Assembly: GCF_000760595.1 (NCBI RefSeq)
Contig: NZ_BBNM01000010.1
Coordinates: 1-64,000 of the forward strand
DNA from: Acinetobacter soli
GTDB lineage: Bacteria; Pseudomonadota; Gammaproteobacteria; Pseudomonadales; Moraxellaceae
Reading direction: 5' to 3'
Length of the DNA stretch: 64,000 nucleotides
Of this stretch, positions 8,879-19,032 are shown in pieces (positions within the stretch are counted from its first letter, which is position 1; each line of letters starts with the position of its first letter). Below the pieces are notes generated by a model. The model was not told where the DNA came from. It ran no database searches and was given only the letters and a program-made list of their open reading frames with translations. The translations under genes and the position numbers were made by a program.

Positions 8879-10068
8879 ATTTTAAATTGAATAAAATTTG
8901 CATCATTTTCAAAAATAAGATTGAGCTGTTGAACCAACTCATCATTGTCTTTAATTTTCGCTTTAATTCTTAAATAGCTCATTAAAACATTGTCTGGATA
9001 CAGTGTCAGTAATGCATCTGCTTGCGCATGCCGCTCAGTGGCTTCATAAACATACCATTTAGCAAAACTTAAAATCGGCTGACTTAAATATATCTGCTCC
9101 ATTTCTTCAATTTTAGTTTCAATATCAGCATAATCTGGTGCTTGTTTTAACAATTGTTGCTGAAACCATAAATAAAATACGTCCCGATCAAACTGTTCAC
9201 GTAGTAAATGCAATGCCAAACGCTCATGCTGAATACTCATTTCTGGCATGCGTGATAAAAGTTTTAGCCAGAGCACCTTACTACTATACGGTCTTGTCTG
9301 TATTTCTTGTTCCAATTCTAAATAACGTTGCTGTAAGGCATATAAATCATCTACCGATGCATCTTCAAACTGAGTTAATACCTGTTGCAACCAAAGATCA
9401 CGTGTTTGCGCATCTAGATGCCCATATTGAAGCGAGCGTAAATATAACCAAGATTGCTGAAGGGCTAAACGTCCCCAGTATTCTGTAATCTTTTGGCGAT
9501 AGGACTGCTCAATATCTTTGAGCCAAGGTGATAACTGATGCTGTTGAAGAAATTCGAGGTGCGTTAAAGCCTTTTCTGTATCATGCAAAGCAAGAAAAAT
9601 TTCGATACGTTGCAACTCTGCCAGCTCAAATGCCATCGGCGCGGTATGATTCAGTGCGTTGAGTGCCTGTGTATAATGACCTTGCCTAGACAGCAGCTTG
9701 GATTCAACAATGCCTTTTAACAAACCAGATTGGGTAAAAATTCGATCGATAAATGCATGTTGATCCTGTGCAGCATCAAGCAGCCAGATGACACCAAGTT
9801 GTTCATAAGGATGTAGGTTTTTAAAATCAAAAACCGTTTCTAGTTTACGTTGCTCACGGCTTAAATAGCGCTTCACGCTAATCCAGAGCAGTTGCAACAC
9901 AAAACCTAATATGGCAATGACAAAAATGGATGCCCAAACAGTTGTTTGTAGCTGCCAGTCACGCCAATAGACATACACATAGCCGGCACCAAAGCCATAA
10001 CTTAAAACACTCAGTATCGCCAAAACAAACAAGGCACCAATCAGATAGGTCCAGATTAATCCTTTCAT
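8875..10068 (-). CDS. hemY: HemY-like membrane protein of the haem operon
   Basis: A 397-residue inner-membrane protein. Two N-terminal hydrophobic helices (about residues 6-28 and 42-64) match the HemY_N domain, followed by a long helical region with TPR-like character, rich in Leu and Gln. It is not the protoporphyrinogen oxidase also called HemY. The gammaproteobacterial HemX/HemY pair sits beside hemC-hemD, but its biochemical role is unsettled; organisation of haem enzymes at the membrane has been suggested. It follows hemX after 11 bases and overlaps the thioesterase start by 4 bases. Confidence 0.85.
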   Translation of the reverse strand: MKGLIWTYLIGALFVLAILSVLSYGFGAGYVYVYWRDWQLQTTVWASIFVIAILGFVLQLLWISVKRYLSREQRKLETVFDFKNLHPYEQLGVIWLLDAAQDQHAFIDRIFTQSGLLKGIVESKLLSRQGHYTQALNALNHTAPMAFELAELQRIEIFLALHDTEKALTHLEFLQQHQLSPWLKDIEQSYRQKITEYWGRLALQQSWLYLRSLQYGHLDAQTRDLWLQQVLTQFEDASVDDLYALQQRYLELEQEIQTRPYSSKVLWLKLLSRMPEMSIQHERLALHLLREQFDRDVFYLWFQQQLLKQAPDYADIETKIEEMEQIYLSQPILSFAKWYVYEATERHAQADALLTLYPDNVLMSYLRIKAKIKDNDELVQQLNLIFENDANFIQFKI

Positions 10069-10079
10069 ACAGCTTCCTT

Positions 10080-10910
10080 CTAGCCGATCAGCGCTAAAGC
10101 GGCAAGTTTAGGTACAGGAACAACGGGCACCTGCTTGAGTTTTTCAAATTTTGATTTTAATTGCTGGCTGTTTTTATCGGGTAGCTGGCCTATTTGCTCG
10201 ATGATGGTTTGGATAGTGGTTTGATACTCAGTGACCTGCCCCAAATTAAGTGCTTGTTTGGCTAAAATCAAACGCAACTGAACTTCTTTCAAAACTAATT
10301 GTCGATTCATAAGATTGGCTGAGGGCTGCTGAACCTTCTCAAACTGGAACCAGCCTTGCCAGAAATACGTCGTGTCACTACGATCAAGCTCCACACGCGA
10401 CTGATGTCCAGCTTGTTGTAGCAGTTTGTCCATTTGCGAAATTAAGGCATTAAATTGTTCACGCTGTGCCGATTTAACATTCACTACCTGCTGAATGGTT
10501 TGTCGATCTTGGGCCAAAGCCACATGCAGACTGTCTTTGAGTGTAGGTGCCAGATTAAATAACCCTAAAGATTGATCCAATTCATTGAGCTTTTCAACTG
10601 CCAACGTATATTGTTGTTGTTGCAATGCAAATTCGACAAACTCCAACTGTTGCTTGATCAAAACAACCGGATTTGCTGTAAAAGCAGCATTTGTAACCGG
10701 TGCCGATGAAGGTGAATGCTGTTCAGGTGCTGTAACGATCTGGCGTTGTAAAGCCACCAGTTGATCGTTCAGCTTGGCATTATTTTGATCGAGTTTGAGT
10801 AAATTTTGTTGAAGCACCGGAAGCTGCTGAGAAATTTGAAACATGTCATAACTTAGCTTGGCCAACCAACCTAAAGCTAAAATCAAAATGACAGATAAAA
10901 TTTTTCTCAT
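10080..10910 (-). CDS. hemX: HemX-like protein of the haem operon
   Basis: A 276-residue protein with one N-terminal membrane helix (about residues 4-23, ILSVILILALGWLAKL). It is followed by a coiled-coil-like segment with many Gln and Leu (LPVLQQNLLKLDQNNAKLNDQLVALQRQ) and a helical periplasmic domain, the layout of the HemX family. It is shorter than E. coli HemX but sits in the same place, 11 bases after hemD and 11 before hemY. Despite older names it is not a proven uroporphyrinogen methyltransferase: no SAM-binding motif is visible. Confidence 0.82.
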   Translation of the reverse strand: MRKILSVILILALGWLAKLSYDMFQISQQLPVLQQNLLKLDQNNAKLNDQLVALQRQIVTAPEQHSPSSAPVTNAAFTANPVVLIKQQLEFVEFALQQQQYTLAVEKLNELDQSLGLFNLAPTLKDSLHVALAQDRQTIQQVVNVKSAQREQFNALISQMDKLLQQAGHQSRVELDRSDTTYFWQGWFQFEKVQQPSANLMNRQLVLKEVQLRLILAKQALNLGQVTEYQTTIQTIIEQIGQLPDKNSQQLKSKFEKLKQVPVVPVPKLAALALIG

Positions 10911-10921
10911 AATGTTCCTGA

Positions 10922-11689
10922 TTATGCCTGTAAGTGACGCAAAAGCGTTGCCGCCTTAAGATTCTCCACACGTATGATAGTAAAACTCTGTGAAGACTGG
11001 TTCTGATAGATCGTTAATATTTGTTCGAGTCGTTCGCCCAAGACCACGTAATCACATAAATCAAAGAGTGGCGTATCATGCTGGGTCAATGACAGCCAGT
11101 TGAGCCAACTGGCTTCACTGCTGATTAATACCCAAGCCCTTTGTTTTTGTTCTTTAATTTTGGCTGCAATATTGCCAATCTGCTGTTTGCTAGCCAGAGG
11201 ACAACGGCGATCATATAAAACAAAATTGAGAATTTGAACCCCTTGCTCGGCCAGGTGTTGCATCATAAATTGCCGACCGCCTTCACCACGCCAAAAGGCC
11301 ACACGATGGAGCGCGCTCTGAGTTTCAAAAACAGGGAGATGCAGCATCCCTTCAGAACTTTCGATCGTCGGTACATGCGCCTGAATACCATAATGCGACA
11401 ATGTTTGTGCTGTTTGCTGCCCTACAGCAATCCAGTCAGCCTGTGCCACATCCTGCAAGGTGAGCCCTGCACGCTGCAAATAGCGCATTCCAATTTCAAC
11501 CGCAGTCGGGCTTACCACCACGATCACTTGCGCATGCGTTAAGTCTTGATAAAGCGCGTTCAAATGCGCATCGAAGGGCTGCTCCACCAGTTCCAGTAAT
11601 GGCAGGCACTCAACCCGAAAGCCTTGCGCAGCTAAGGCTTGTGTTAGCTCATCGGCTCGATCCAGAGGTCGCGTGTTGATAAAATACAT
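10922..11689 (-). CDS. hemD: Uroporphyrinogen-III synthase
   Basis: A 255-residue cytosolic enzyme that cyclises hydroxymethylbilane with inversion of ring D to give uroporphyrinogen III, the precursor of haem, sirohaem and cobalamin. It shows the poorly conserved two-lobed HemD fold: FINTRP at the start, VVSPTAVEIGMRYL (about 57-70), AVGQQTAQTL, and LISSEASWLNWL (about 187-198). It starts 2 bases after the hemC stop, so the pair is coupled. Identity rests on these motifs and on the strict hemC-hemD order. Confidence 0.92.
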   Translation of the reverse strand: MYFINTRPLDRADELTQALAAQGFRVECLPLLELVEQPFDAHLNALYQDLTHAQVIVVVSPTAVEIGMRYLQRAGLTLQDVAQADWIAVGQQTAQTLSHYGIQAHVPTIESSEGMLHLPVFETQSALHRVAFWRGEGGRQFMMQHLAEQGVQILNFVLYDRRCPLASKQQIGNIAAKIKEQKQRAWVLISSEASWLNWLSLTQHDTPLFDLCDYVVLGERLEQILTIYQNQSSQSFTIIRVENLKAATLLRHLQA

Positions 11690-11691
11690 AT

Positions 11692-12615
11692 TTAGTCGCG
11701 GTATAACTCGCGCAGTAAATCGCCAGCGCCTTGCTCAAGTAATTGTTTTGCAAGTTGAATGCCAAGTGCTTCGGCCTGATCCGGATGCCCCTGAACGATA
11801 TCTTTCAACAGAATATCACCCTTTACACTGCCAACTCGTCCTTCTAACGTCAAGAAGTCATGATCAAGAGTGGCATAACCTGCTATCGGTACCTGACAAC
11901 CGCCTTCAAGATACGCGTTAAAAGCTCGTTCAGCACGTACGCATGCACTGGTATGCTCATGCGCAAGTGGTGCGATCAGTTCCAGTAATGCATGATCATC
12001 TGAACGGCATTCCAGCCCTAATGCACCTTGCCCTACCGCAGGTAAACTCATCTGTGGTAGCAGCGTGTGACGAATACGCTCGTTCAGACCTAAACGCTTT
12101 AGGCCTGCACTGGCCAGAATAATCGCATCATATTGACCCTGATCCAGCTTCGATAACCGCGTGCCTACATTGCCGCGTAAATCGATAATATTCAAATCTG
12201 GACGTTGCTTTAAAATCTGGCACTTACGGCGCAAACTCGATGTACCCACGCGTGCACCCTGTGGCAGTGCATCGAAATGGCTAATCTCATTCGATACAAA
12301 AGCATCAAGTGGATCTTCTCGCTCACAGATCACCGCGAGGCTTAATCCTTCAGGCAAATGCATCGGTACATCTTTCATGGAATGCACGGCCAGATCTGCC
12401 CGCCCATCCAGTAATGCCGCCTCAAGCTCTTTGACAAATAAGCCTTTACCCCCAATTTTGGCTAAGGGCGTATCTAAAATTTTGTCACCTTGGGTTACAA
12501 ATTTGACCAGCTCAACCTGAAGTCCCGGATGAAGTGCCTGTAAACGATCACGAATGTGTTCTGCCTGCCAAAGTGCAAGCGGGCTTTGTCGTGTAGCAAT
12601 CTTTAAGGTCTGCAT
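11692..12615 (-). CDS. hemC: Porphobilinogen deaminase (hydroxymethylbilane synthase)
   Basis: A 307-residue cytosolic enzyme that joins four porphobilinogens into hydroxymethylbilane. It shows [13 protein letters not shown] near the start, [19 protein letters not shown] for substrate-binding arginines, and [12 protein letters not shown] with the Cys (about residue 243) that carries the dipyrromethane cofactor. The length is normal. It heads the hemC-hemD-hemX-hemY-thioesterase unit. The divergence from algR leaves about 100 bases, which must contain the operon promoter. Confidence 0.96.
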   Translation of the reverse strand: MQTLKIATRQSPLALWQAEHIRDRLQALHPGLQVELVKFVTQGDKILDTPLAKIGGKGLFVKELEAALLDGRADLAVHSMKDVPMHLPEGLSLAVICEREDPLDAFVSNEISHFDALPQGARVGTSSLRRKCQILKQRPDLNIIDLRGNVGTRLSKLDQGQYDAIILASAGLKRLGLNERIRHTLLPQMSLPAVGQGALGLECRSDDHALLELIAPLAHEHTSACVRAERAFNAYLEGGCQVPIAGYATLDHDFLTLEGRVGSVKGDILLKDIVQGHPDQAEALGIQLAKQLLEQGAGDLLRELYRD

Positions 12616-12723
12616 AAGGGCTCAGATCGATAAAAAAACAGACTCTAAACTTAACTTGATTGATTAAAAATGCAAGTAAAATATCCCCGTAGCGCATCAA
12701 ATCAGGATCAAGTTGGCTCAAAT

Positions 12724-13461
12724 TTATAGTTTTTGCATGCGATCACGCAAATAGGGTAAATGACGCCGACTGACCGCAAGCCGTTCATCGACCTCTTTAC
12801 AGCGTACCTGGTATTGTCCTGAACTGATCAGCTCCAGACCGTCCAAATAATCCATCGAGACCAATGCATTGCGATGAATACGAATAAAACGATCTTGAAA
12901 TTCATGCTCGAGATCTTTGAGTGTCTCGTCGATCAGCACACTGCCATGCTTATGACGTACGGTGACGTATTTCTGATCTGCCAGAAAATAGTAAATATTT
13001 TCAACCGGAATCAGCTCAACACCACGATAAGTACGTGCCGTAATATGCTGGCGCTGATGAGGACGATCATGGGTATCTTGCTGTTTAATGTGCGTGATCT
13101 GGGCCTGATTTAAACGCGGCAACTGATGCAATACACGCGCCAGATCGTCTTGCGCAATCGGTTTGAGTAAATAACCTTGTGCTTTGGATTTAAACGCATC
13201 CAGTGCATGATCATCATAGGCGGTGCAAAAAATAATCGCCGGCATTGGGTCGAATGTACCTAATTGTTCTGCACATAATAAGCCGTTCATTTCTGGCATC
13301 TGAATATCCAGCAGCACCACATCAGGCTGATGTTGATCCACCAGCTCAATCGCGTCACGACCATTACAGGCATGCGCAACCACTTCATGCCCCAATTGCA
13401 CCACCAACCGTGACAAACGTTCAATCGCAAGAGGTTCATCGTCGCAAATCAGAATCCTCAT
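12724..13461 (-). CDS. algR: LytTR-family response regulator AlgR-like
   Basis: A 245-residue DNA-binding response regulator. The receiver domain (about 1-115) has D7-D8, the phosphoacceptor D52 (LLDIQMPE) and K102-region signature YLLKPI. The LytTR DNA-binding domain covers about 140-243 (EDFIRIHRN type, here FIRIHRNALVSMDYL). I use the ATG at 13461 because GGAGG lies 5 bases upstream; an in-frame extension to 13491 has no such site. It follows its sensor algZ after about 56 bases. In Pseudomonas AlgR/AlgZ (FimS) control twitching motility and exopolysaccharide; the Acinetobacter role is inferred. Confidence 0.9.
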   Translation of the reverse strand: MRILICDDEPLAIERLSRLVVQLGHEVVAHACNGRDAIELVDQHQPDVVLLDIQMPEMNGLLCAEQLGTFDPMPAIIFCTAYDDHALDAFKSKAQGYLLKPIAQDDLARVLHQLPRLNQAQITHIKQQDTHDRPHQRQHITARTYRGVELIPVENIYYFLADQKYVTVRHKHGSVLIDETLKDLEHEFQDRFIRIHRNALVSMDYLDGLELISSGQYQVRCKEVDERLAVSRRHLPYLRDRMQKL

Positions 13462-13517
13462 TTTTCCTCCTTTGTCGTGGCCCCATGACATCCTGTTTTT
13501 AAGGGGTTTCAGACTTA

Positions 13518-14564
13518 TTATTTTGATCGGTATTGATAACTTACCACTGTGGTATATAACTCACGTGCGCAATAATTTTGAAATTTTACTGTACGTCCAT
13601 AGTACGCAATTAAACGCTGCTTCACATTTTCAACGGCAATACCGTGCCCATTTCTCGATTTTATTTTATCCAGACTGTACGGATTAGTAATGACTATACT
13701 GACCTCACTTTGCAATATTTCAACCAGTATTGTAATGGTACTGCGTGAACTACTCGGTTCAACGCCATGAAAAATACAGTTTTCCAGCAAAGGTTGTAAA
13801 GTCAGGAGTGGAATCTGGACCTGTTGAAATTGGGGCTGATTCGGATCAAATTTCCATTCCACATGCAATCGGCTACCCAAACGCACACTTTCGATAACCA
13901 AATAGCGTTGGCAAAGTTCGATTTCATCGGCCAAGCTGACCAGTTTTAGCTCTTGAAAACTGGCTCTAAACAAACGAGACAAATGGATCAGTAAGGTTTC
14001 GGCTTTTTCCGGATCGATACTGATCAAACTGACTACATTGTTGAGGCTATTAAACAAAAAATGTGGATGAATACGCGCCTGCATGGCCTGAATTCTGGCA
14101 TTTAATTCACTATATTGCTGCTTCAACCATTGATCCCGCATGTACATATAACGCAGACAAAAACCACCCAATAACACACCATAGCTGAGATGCATGCTGG
14201 CACCAGTAAACAACTGTGGCCATGTTAAGGTATGAAAATGAAAGTGGCTCCCCCAGTGCAGCATAAGATTGGTTGCGACGGTGGTAAGTAGTACAATCAT
14301 TTGTAACAGAACGAACGCCACCCCCAAGGCAGCAACCTGCGGTAAACGATGTAAATTACTTTGAAAGCGATCGATCAGTGCCGAAAAAGCAAAAACCACC
14401 CAATTAATGAATAAGATATATTGCAATAAGCGCAACCCATCGAAGGCTGCCCACGTCCCTGCTTCTGCCAGTGTAAGCACCAACGCCAGCACATTACTGG
14501 CCACAATCAGTTCTAATAAATGTTGCCAATGACCAATTTTGGTAAAAAAATAGGATTTCTGCAT
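13518..14564 (-). CDS. algZ: LytS-type sensor histidine kinase AlgZ/FimS-like
   Basis: A 348-residue inner-membrane sensor. Four hydrophobic helices lie in the first 150 residues (including [20 protein letters not shown] and [20 protein letters not shown]). The His_kinase domain follows, with the phosphorylatable His in [14 protein letters not shown] (about 180-193) and an HATPase region ending [15 protein letters not shown] take the ATG at 14564, after which MQKSYFFTK reads; an in-frame extension to 14699 would run into the divergent argH promoter. It works with the response regulator immediately downstream. Confidence 0.88.
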   Translation of the reverse strand: MQKSYFFTKIGHWQHLLELIVASNVLALVLTLAEAGTWAAFDGLRLLQYILFINWVVFAFSALIDRFQSNLHRLPQVAALGVAFVLLQMIVLLTTVATNLMLHWGSHFHFHTLTWPQLFTGASMHLSYGVLLGGFCLRYMYMRDQWLKQQYSELNARIQAMQARIHPHFLFNSLNNVVSLISIDPEKAETLLIHLSRLFRASFQELKLVSLADEIELCQRYLVIESVRLGSRLHVEWKFDPNQPQFQQVQIPLLTLQPLLENCIFHGVEPSSSRSTITILVEILQSEVSIVITNPYSLDKIKSRNGHGIAVENVKQRLIAYYGRTVKFQNYCARELYTTVVSYQYRSK

Positions 14565-14627
14565 TGCTGTCTTGTGCCTGCGCTGTGTTTTCTTGTCATT
14601 TGATGCGTCGGCAAGTGCGGCAGAATT

Positions 14628-14636
14628 TGTTATACT
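14628..14636 (+). promoter_or_regulatory. Extended -10 promoter of argH
   Basis: TGTTATACT carries a TG one base before TATACT, the extended -10 form, 24 bases before the argH ATG. No good -35 is visible, which such promoters do not need. The leader would be about 17 bases. Confidence 0.5.
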
Positions 14637-14659
14637 CTTTTTTATTTTACCGAGCCGAC

Positions 14660-16093
14660 ATGACCACATCTTCTCAATCCGCTGAACAGCCAACCGCAAA
14701 CCAAACGTCTGGTATGTGGGGCGGTCGTTTTACCGAAGCGACCGATGCCTTTGTTGCTGAATTTACCGCATCTGTGCAATTTGACCAACGTTTTTATAAA
14801 CAGGATATCGCAGGCTCTATCGCGCATGCGACCATGCTTGCCAAAGTCGGTGTACTCACTGATGCAGAGCGTGACGATATTATTCAGGGCTTGAGTGAAA
14901 TCAAAGCCGAAATCGAAGCTGGCCGCTTTGAATGGCGTATTGATTTAGAAGATGTGCACATGAATATTGAGTCACGTTTGACTCAGCGTATTGGGATTAC
15001 GGGTAAAAAACTGCACACTGGCCGCAGCCGTAACGATCAAGTCGCCACTGACATTCGCTTGTACCTACGCGATGAAATTGACGATATTTTGTCGATTTTA
15101 CAGCGCCTGCAAAAGGGCTTGTTAGGTTTGGCTGCCAGCCATACGCATACGATTATGCCAGGCTTTACCCATTTACAAACCGCTCAACCAGTAACCTTCG
15201 GACATCATCTGTTGGCTTGGTTTGAAATGTTTGTTCGTGACACCGAGCGTCTGCAAGACTGCCGCAAACGCGTGAACCGTATGCCATTGGGTTCTGCTGC
15301 TCTGGCAGGAACCACGTACCCGATTGATCGTGCCTATACGGCGCAGCTACTTGGTTTTGAAGCTGTTTCTGAAAATTCACTCGATGCAGTATCTGATCGT
15401 GATTTTGCGATTGAATTTAATGCAGCAGCTGCACTGATCATGATGCATTTGTCACGCATGTCTGAAGAGCTGATTCTATGGACTTCGGCACAGTTCAAAT
15501 TTGTGAATATTCCAGATCGCTTCTGTACTGGCTCATCGATTATGCCGCAAAAGAAAAATCCAGACGTACCTGAACTGATTCGTGGTAAATCAGGACGTGT
15601 GTTTGGCGATTTGATTAGCTTGCTCACGCTCATGAAAGGTCAGCCACTAGCCTATAACAAAGACAACCAAGAAGACAAAGAACCGTTGTTTGATGCGATT
15701 GATACCGTACGCGGCTCATTAATGGCCTTTGCCGACATGGTGCCAGCATTGGTTCCGAATATCGAGATTATGCGTGAAGCTGCACTTCGTGGATTCTCGA
15801 CTGCAACCGATCTTGCCGACTACCTTGTGAAAAAAGGCGTGGCATTTCGCGATGCGCATGAGATTGTGGGTAAAGCAGTGGCGCTTGGCGTACAAGAAGA
15901 TAAAGATCTGTCTGAACTTTCACTTGAGCAACTCCAACAGTTTTCCGATTTGATCGGCGCCGATGTATTTGACAAAGCCCTCACCCTTGAAGCCTCTGTC
16001 AATGCGCGTGACCATATTGGCGGAACATCACCAAAACAGGTTGAAGCTGCAATTGCACGCGCTCATGACCGTCTTGCCCAACTTTATGCTTAA
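14660..16093 (+). CDS. argH: Argininosuccinate lyase
   Basis: A 477-residue cytosolic enzyme that splits argininosuccinate into arginine and fumarate, the last step of arginine synthesis. It shows the fumarase/aspartase superfamily signature [15 protein letters not shown] (about 286-300), the N-terminal MWGGRF, and [13 protein letters not shown]. The ATG at 14660 is preferred to an in-frame upstream extension because the latter overlaps the promoter and has no homology to the family start. yggX follows after 9 bases. Confidence 0.97.
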   Translation: MTTSSQSAEQPTANQTSGMWGGRFTEATDAFVAEFTASVQFDQRFYKQDIAGSIAHATMLAKVGVLTDAERDDIIQGLSEIKAEIEAGRFEWRIDLEDVHMNIESRLTQRIGITGKKLHTGRSRNDQVATDIRLYLRDEIDDILSILQRLQKGLLGLAASHTHTIMPGFTHLQTAQPVTFGHHLLAWFEMFVRDTERLQDCRKRVNRMPLGSAALAGTTYPIDRAYTAQLLGFEAVSENSLDAVSDRDFAIEFNAAAALIMMHLSRMSEELILWTSAQFKFVNIPDRFCTGSSIMPQKKNPDVPELIRGKSGRVFGDLISLLTLMKGQPLAYNKDNQEDKEPLFDAIDTVRGSLMAFADMVPALVPNIEIMREAALRGFSTATDLADYLVKKGVAFRDAHEIVGKAVALGVQEDKDLSELSLEQLQQFSDLIGADVFDKALTLEASVNARDHIGGTSPKQVEAAIARAHDRLAQLYA

Positions 16094-16102
16094 GGAAACG
16101 CC

Positions 16103-16378
16103 ATGACTCGTCACGTATTTTGTCGTAAATATCAAAAAGAAATGGAAGGCCTCGATTTTGCACCATTTCCGGGAGCCAAAGGTCAGGAACTGTTTGAACA
16201 TGTTTCTAAACAGGCATGGCAAGAATGGCTGAAGCATCAAACCACGCTCATTAATGAAAAGCGACTCAACGTTTTTGAACCTGAAGCGAAAAAGTTTCTG
16301 GAAGAACAGCGTGAAAAGTTCTTCAACAATGATGCCAGTGTTGAAACTGCCGAAGGCTGGAAACCCGAGCAAAACTAA
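16103..16378 (+). CDS. yggX: Fe(2+)-trafficking / oxidative damage protection protein YggX
   Basis: A 91-residue cytosolic protein starting [10 protein letters not shown], with the conserved Cys7 and the motif GLDFAPFPG typical of YggX. The family limits iron-dependent oxidative damage and helps keep Fe-S clusters intact; the direct iron-carrier role is debated. It follows argH after 9 bases and ends at a strong terminator. Confidence 0.95.
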   Translation: MTRHVFCRKYQKEMEGLDFAPFPGAKGQELFEHVSKQAWQEWLKHQTTLINEKRLNVFEPEAKKFLEEQREKFFNNDASVETAEGWKPEQN

Positions 16379-16399
16379 TCTTGCTTTTCTGGTTGACTC

Positions 16400-16432
16400 A
16401 GGCAGACCCGAGAACGGTCTGCCTGTTTTTTT
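16400..16432 (+). terminator. argH-yggX terminator
   Basis: AGGCAGACC (16400-16408) and GGTCTGCCT (16416-16424) form a 9-bp stem with a 7-base loop, followed by GTTTTTTTA. It lies 22 bases after the yggX stop. Confidence 0.9.
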
Positions 16433-16561
16433 ATGTTTACGCCATACCCCATTGAGTCACGGATTCACTACGTTGTTTTTATAATCTTACAGATCATCAT
16501 ATAACATTACATAGCCTCACAAGACTACTCAAGACATCCTTACCAATGTGATCTACTATAA

Positions 16562-16660
16562 ACCTATAGCAAGATGTTACCCCGCATCTTGAATAAAAAT
16601 GCAGCTTAACGATGTTTTCATCCCAGATTTTCCCCCAAAAAATCTGGGATTTTTTTATTT
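16562..16660 (+). ncRNA. Candidate small RNA with two C-rich hairpin loops
   Basis: Between yggX and phoU about 100 bases show an RNA-like layout without a reading frame. CAAGATG (16570-16576) pairs perfectly with CATCTTG (16585-16591) around the loop TTACCCCG. A second stem, ATCCCAGATTTT (16620-16631) with AAAATCTGGGAT (16639-16650), closes the loop CCCCCAA and is followed by TTTTTTATTT, an intrinsic terminator. No gene ends here that needs this terminator, because yggX has its own. A possible promoter is AAGACA about 18 bases before CTATAA (near 16556). Exposed C-rich loops are typical of regulatory RNAs that bind G-rich ribosome sites. Transcription is not shown. Confidence 0.55.
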
Positions 16661-16720
16661 AAAATTGAGGCTGATCGACGTCAGTTTTAAGATCACGTGA
16701 TTCGATTTTTATGTGCATAT

Positions 16721-16746
16721 AAAAAACCTTAGCATATCGCTAAGGT
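16721..16746 (-). terminator. phoU terminator
   Basis: ACCTTAGC (16726-16733) and GCTAAGGT (16739-16746) form an 8-bp stem with a 5-base loop. On the minus strand TTTTTTATATG follows. It lies 40 bases beyond the phoU stop. Confidence 0.85.
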
Positions 16747-16785
16747 GTTTTGTGGCTGATAACAATGTGCTTGATCACAATAGAG

Positions 16786-17520
16786 TTATTTACGCTGCAC
16801 ATGTTGTTCAATTTCTTCAATTTTGGTGTGTCGTACATCGAGGCCTTTGGCCATATAAATGACTTGCTCTGAAATATTACGCGCATGATCGCCAATACGT
16901 TCAAGTGAGCGGAGCACCCACATCACATTAATCACTCGCGATATATGTCGTGGATCTTCAATCATATAAGTCATTAATGTTCGTGTCGCAGACTGATATT
17001 CACGATCAATGTCGGCATCAGCCAGTAATACTCTTAAAGCCTGCTCTGCATCGAGTCGTGCAAAGGCATCCAAGGCATCATGAATCATGACACGTACCTG
17101 ATTCCCAATATGGCGTGTTTCCATGTAGCCACGTGGAGAACCGCCTTCTTCACATAAATTTTGTGCAATACGGGCAATTTTTGCAGCTTCATCGCCAATA
17201 CGCTCAAGGTCGGTATTGGCTTTACTCATGGCAATCACCATACGCAAGTCAATTGCAGCAGGATGACGGCGTGCCAAGATCAGGGTCAGTCCCTCATCGA
17301 TTTCGCGTTCATACTGGTTCACCACGTTGTCTTGGTATTGTACATCGACCGCCATTTCGACGTCGGTATCCAGCAAGGCATGAATTGCATTGGCCACCTG
17401 CTGCTCGACCAGCCCACCCATGGTCATGAATTTGGTATTCACCCCTTGCAAATCCTCGTTAAATTGAGAGGAAATATGGTGGGTCAAGACAGGATTAGTT
17501 GGACTCAAAACAGCCTCCAA
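16786..17520 (-). CDS. phoU: Phosphate signalling protein PhoU
   Basis: A 244-residue all-helical cytosolic protein made of two repeated three-helix bundles with the E/DxxxD metal-binding patterns (LERIGDEAAKIARI near 105 and LERIGDHARNISEQ near 215). PhoU links the PstSCAB transporter to PhoR so that the Pho regulon is off when phosphate is plentiful. The pst genes are not adjacent here. It is monocistronic, with its own terminator. Confidence 0.95.
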   Translation of the reverse strand: MEAVLSPTNPVLTHHISSQFNEDLQGVNTKFMTMGGLVEQQVANAIHALLDTDVEMAVDVQYQDNVVNQYEREIDEGLTLILARRHPAAIDLRMVIAMSKANTDLERIGDEAAKIARIAQNLCEEGGSPRGYMETRHIGNQVRVMIHDALDAFARLDAEQALRVLLADADIDREYQSATRTLMTYMIEDPRHISRVINVMWVLRSLERIGDHARNISEQVIYMAKGLDVRHTKIEEIEQHVQRK

Positions 17521-17611
17521 AACGGGCTAAATGCACGGTACAAAGTTGAGCAGAGATTAAAGCACATTCATTGTGAAACTTTAATGACAATGCCGCAATT
17601 TCATTCGAAAT

Positions 17612-18967
17612 TTAATCGTTGCCGAGCCAAGTATTCATCTGCACCAGATCTTCCTCACTGAGTTGTCCAACCGCAGCTTTGAGCTTGAGCACATTGATCA
17701 GATAATCATATTGGGCATTGACATATTCTTGCTTGGCCGAAAACGCATTGCGCTGCGCCAGCAAGACGTCCACCATGGTTTTGAGACCTTCGTTATAACT
17801 CGCAAAGGAAGCCTGCGACACCTGTTCGGCTGAACGCATGGCCGCTTGTCGCGCTTCGAGTTTGGATTGGTCGGTTTGTAATTGTAAAAAGGCTTGCTTG
17901 ACCTCAACGCTGGCACTGCGCTCTGCAGCATCGAGTTGGGCCTGTGCCTGATCAAGCTGGGCAACGGCTTTTTTAATTGAGGTCTGGGTCTGTCCGCCAT
18001 TAAATAGATTCCAGCTTAGCTCCAGTCCAATCTGATCAAAGGCACCATTGGTGGAAATCAGTGTATCTGGACTTTGTTTGGTATAACCATAAGTGGCCAA
18101 TGCATTTAACTGTGGATAAAGTGCTGCTTTTTCCACACGGCGGTTATCGTCTGCATATTGGCGCTGTAGACGAGCTTGCTGAATAGATAAATTGTGCGTC
18201 TGAGCCAGTTGCAACCAGTCGTCTAGGCGTGCAGGGACTGGTGGCTGATACACCACATCGGTGCGAAGCACAGCTAATCCCTGATCTGGGTTATGCCCAA
18301 TAAACCGATTGAGTTGCTCTTGAGCCAGCATCTGCTGCACCTGACCTGAAATGCGGTTCGCGCGCGCATTTTGATACTGCGCATTGGCTTCACTAACATC
18401 GCTTCGCGCCAATAAGCCCTGCTGTAATTTGGCATTCATCATCTTTAATTGTTCAGATAATGCCTGTTCTTCTTGTAAATAAGTACCATTGAGCGACTGC
18501 TGACGCAGTACATTAAAATATGCCTGTGCGACATCTAACAGATGTTGCTGTATCTGGATTTTCAGCGTGACTTCACTCAGCTGAACCGAGGTTTTTACTT
18601 GCTTATAGCCCTGCCATGCATCCATTCGAAATAGCGGTTGACGTGCGGTTAAAGAAACCTGTCTCTTGGTCGATGTGTTGCTAATCAAGCTGTTCGACAC
18701 ATCTGTGCCACCCGGAAAATCGAAAGACTGATCATTTTTAACGGATTGTCTGTCACGCGTCAGATTGCCCGCCAAGGTCACTGTAGGTAACAAGGCACCT
18801 TTGGCAATGCCCAAATTGAGTTGATCAGCCTGGAACTGATACAAATTAGCTTGCAAGGTTGGGTCATTTCGTTTTGCCAGATCGTAGGCACCCACCAGAT
18901 CCAGTGCAAACAGCGACTGAACACCGCCCAACATCCCCATAACGACAATCAGTTTTTTTATAGACAT
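17612..18967 (-). CDS. tolC: TolC-family outer-membrane efflux protein
   Basis: A 451-residue outer-membrane channel. The signal peptide is about residues 1-21 (ending SLFA). Two repeated OEP domains follow, with long helices rich in Ala, Gln and Leu and the repeated features YNEGLKTMVDVLLAQRN near the end. The N-terminal DLVGAYDLAKRNDPTLQANLYQ is typical of TolC of type I secretion and RND systems. No inner-membrane partner is encoded next to it, as for TolC in general. It is transcribed away from the thiC riboswitch. Confidence 0.88.
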   Translation of the reverse strand: MSIKKLIVVMGMLGGVQSLFALDLVGAYDLAKRNDPTLQANLYQFQADQLNLGIAKGALLPTVTLAGNLTRDRQSVKNDQSFDFPGGTDVSNSLISNTSTKRQVSLTARQPLFRMDAWQGYKQVKTSVQLSEVTLKIQIQQHLLDVAQAYFNVLRQQSLNGTYLQEEQALSEQLKMMNAKLQQGLLARSDVSEANAQYQNARANRISGQVQQMLAQEQLNRFIGHNPDQGLAVLRTDVVYQPPVPARLDDWLQLAQTHNLSIQQARLQRQYADDNRRVEKAALYPQLNALATYGYTKQSPDTLISTNGAFDQIGLELSWNLFNGGQTQTSIKKAVAQLDQAQAQLDAAERSASVEVKQAFLQLQTDQSKLEARQAAMRSAEQVSQASFASYNEGLKTMVDVLLAQRNAFSAKQEYVNAQYDYLINVLKLKAAVGQLSEEDLVQMNTWLGND

Positions 18968-19032
18968 CTAAGAATGATCAACCTTGAATAGTGCTGTTCT
19001 AGACTAAGAAAAATCAGGCAAAAATACAATTG

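Noticed and set aside
8875..10068. Protoporphyrinogen oxidase HemY
   Set aside because: No FAD-binding GxGxxG motif; the two N-terminal helices and the TPR-like region fit the unrelated gammaproteobacterial HemY.
14565..14699. N-terminal extension of AlgZ
   Set aside because: It would cover the argH promoter and start; the residues are low in hydrophobic or conserved content, and MQKSYFF fits the family start.
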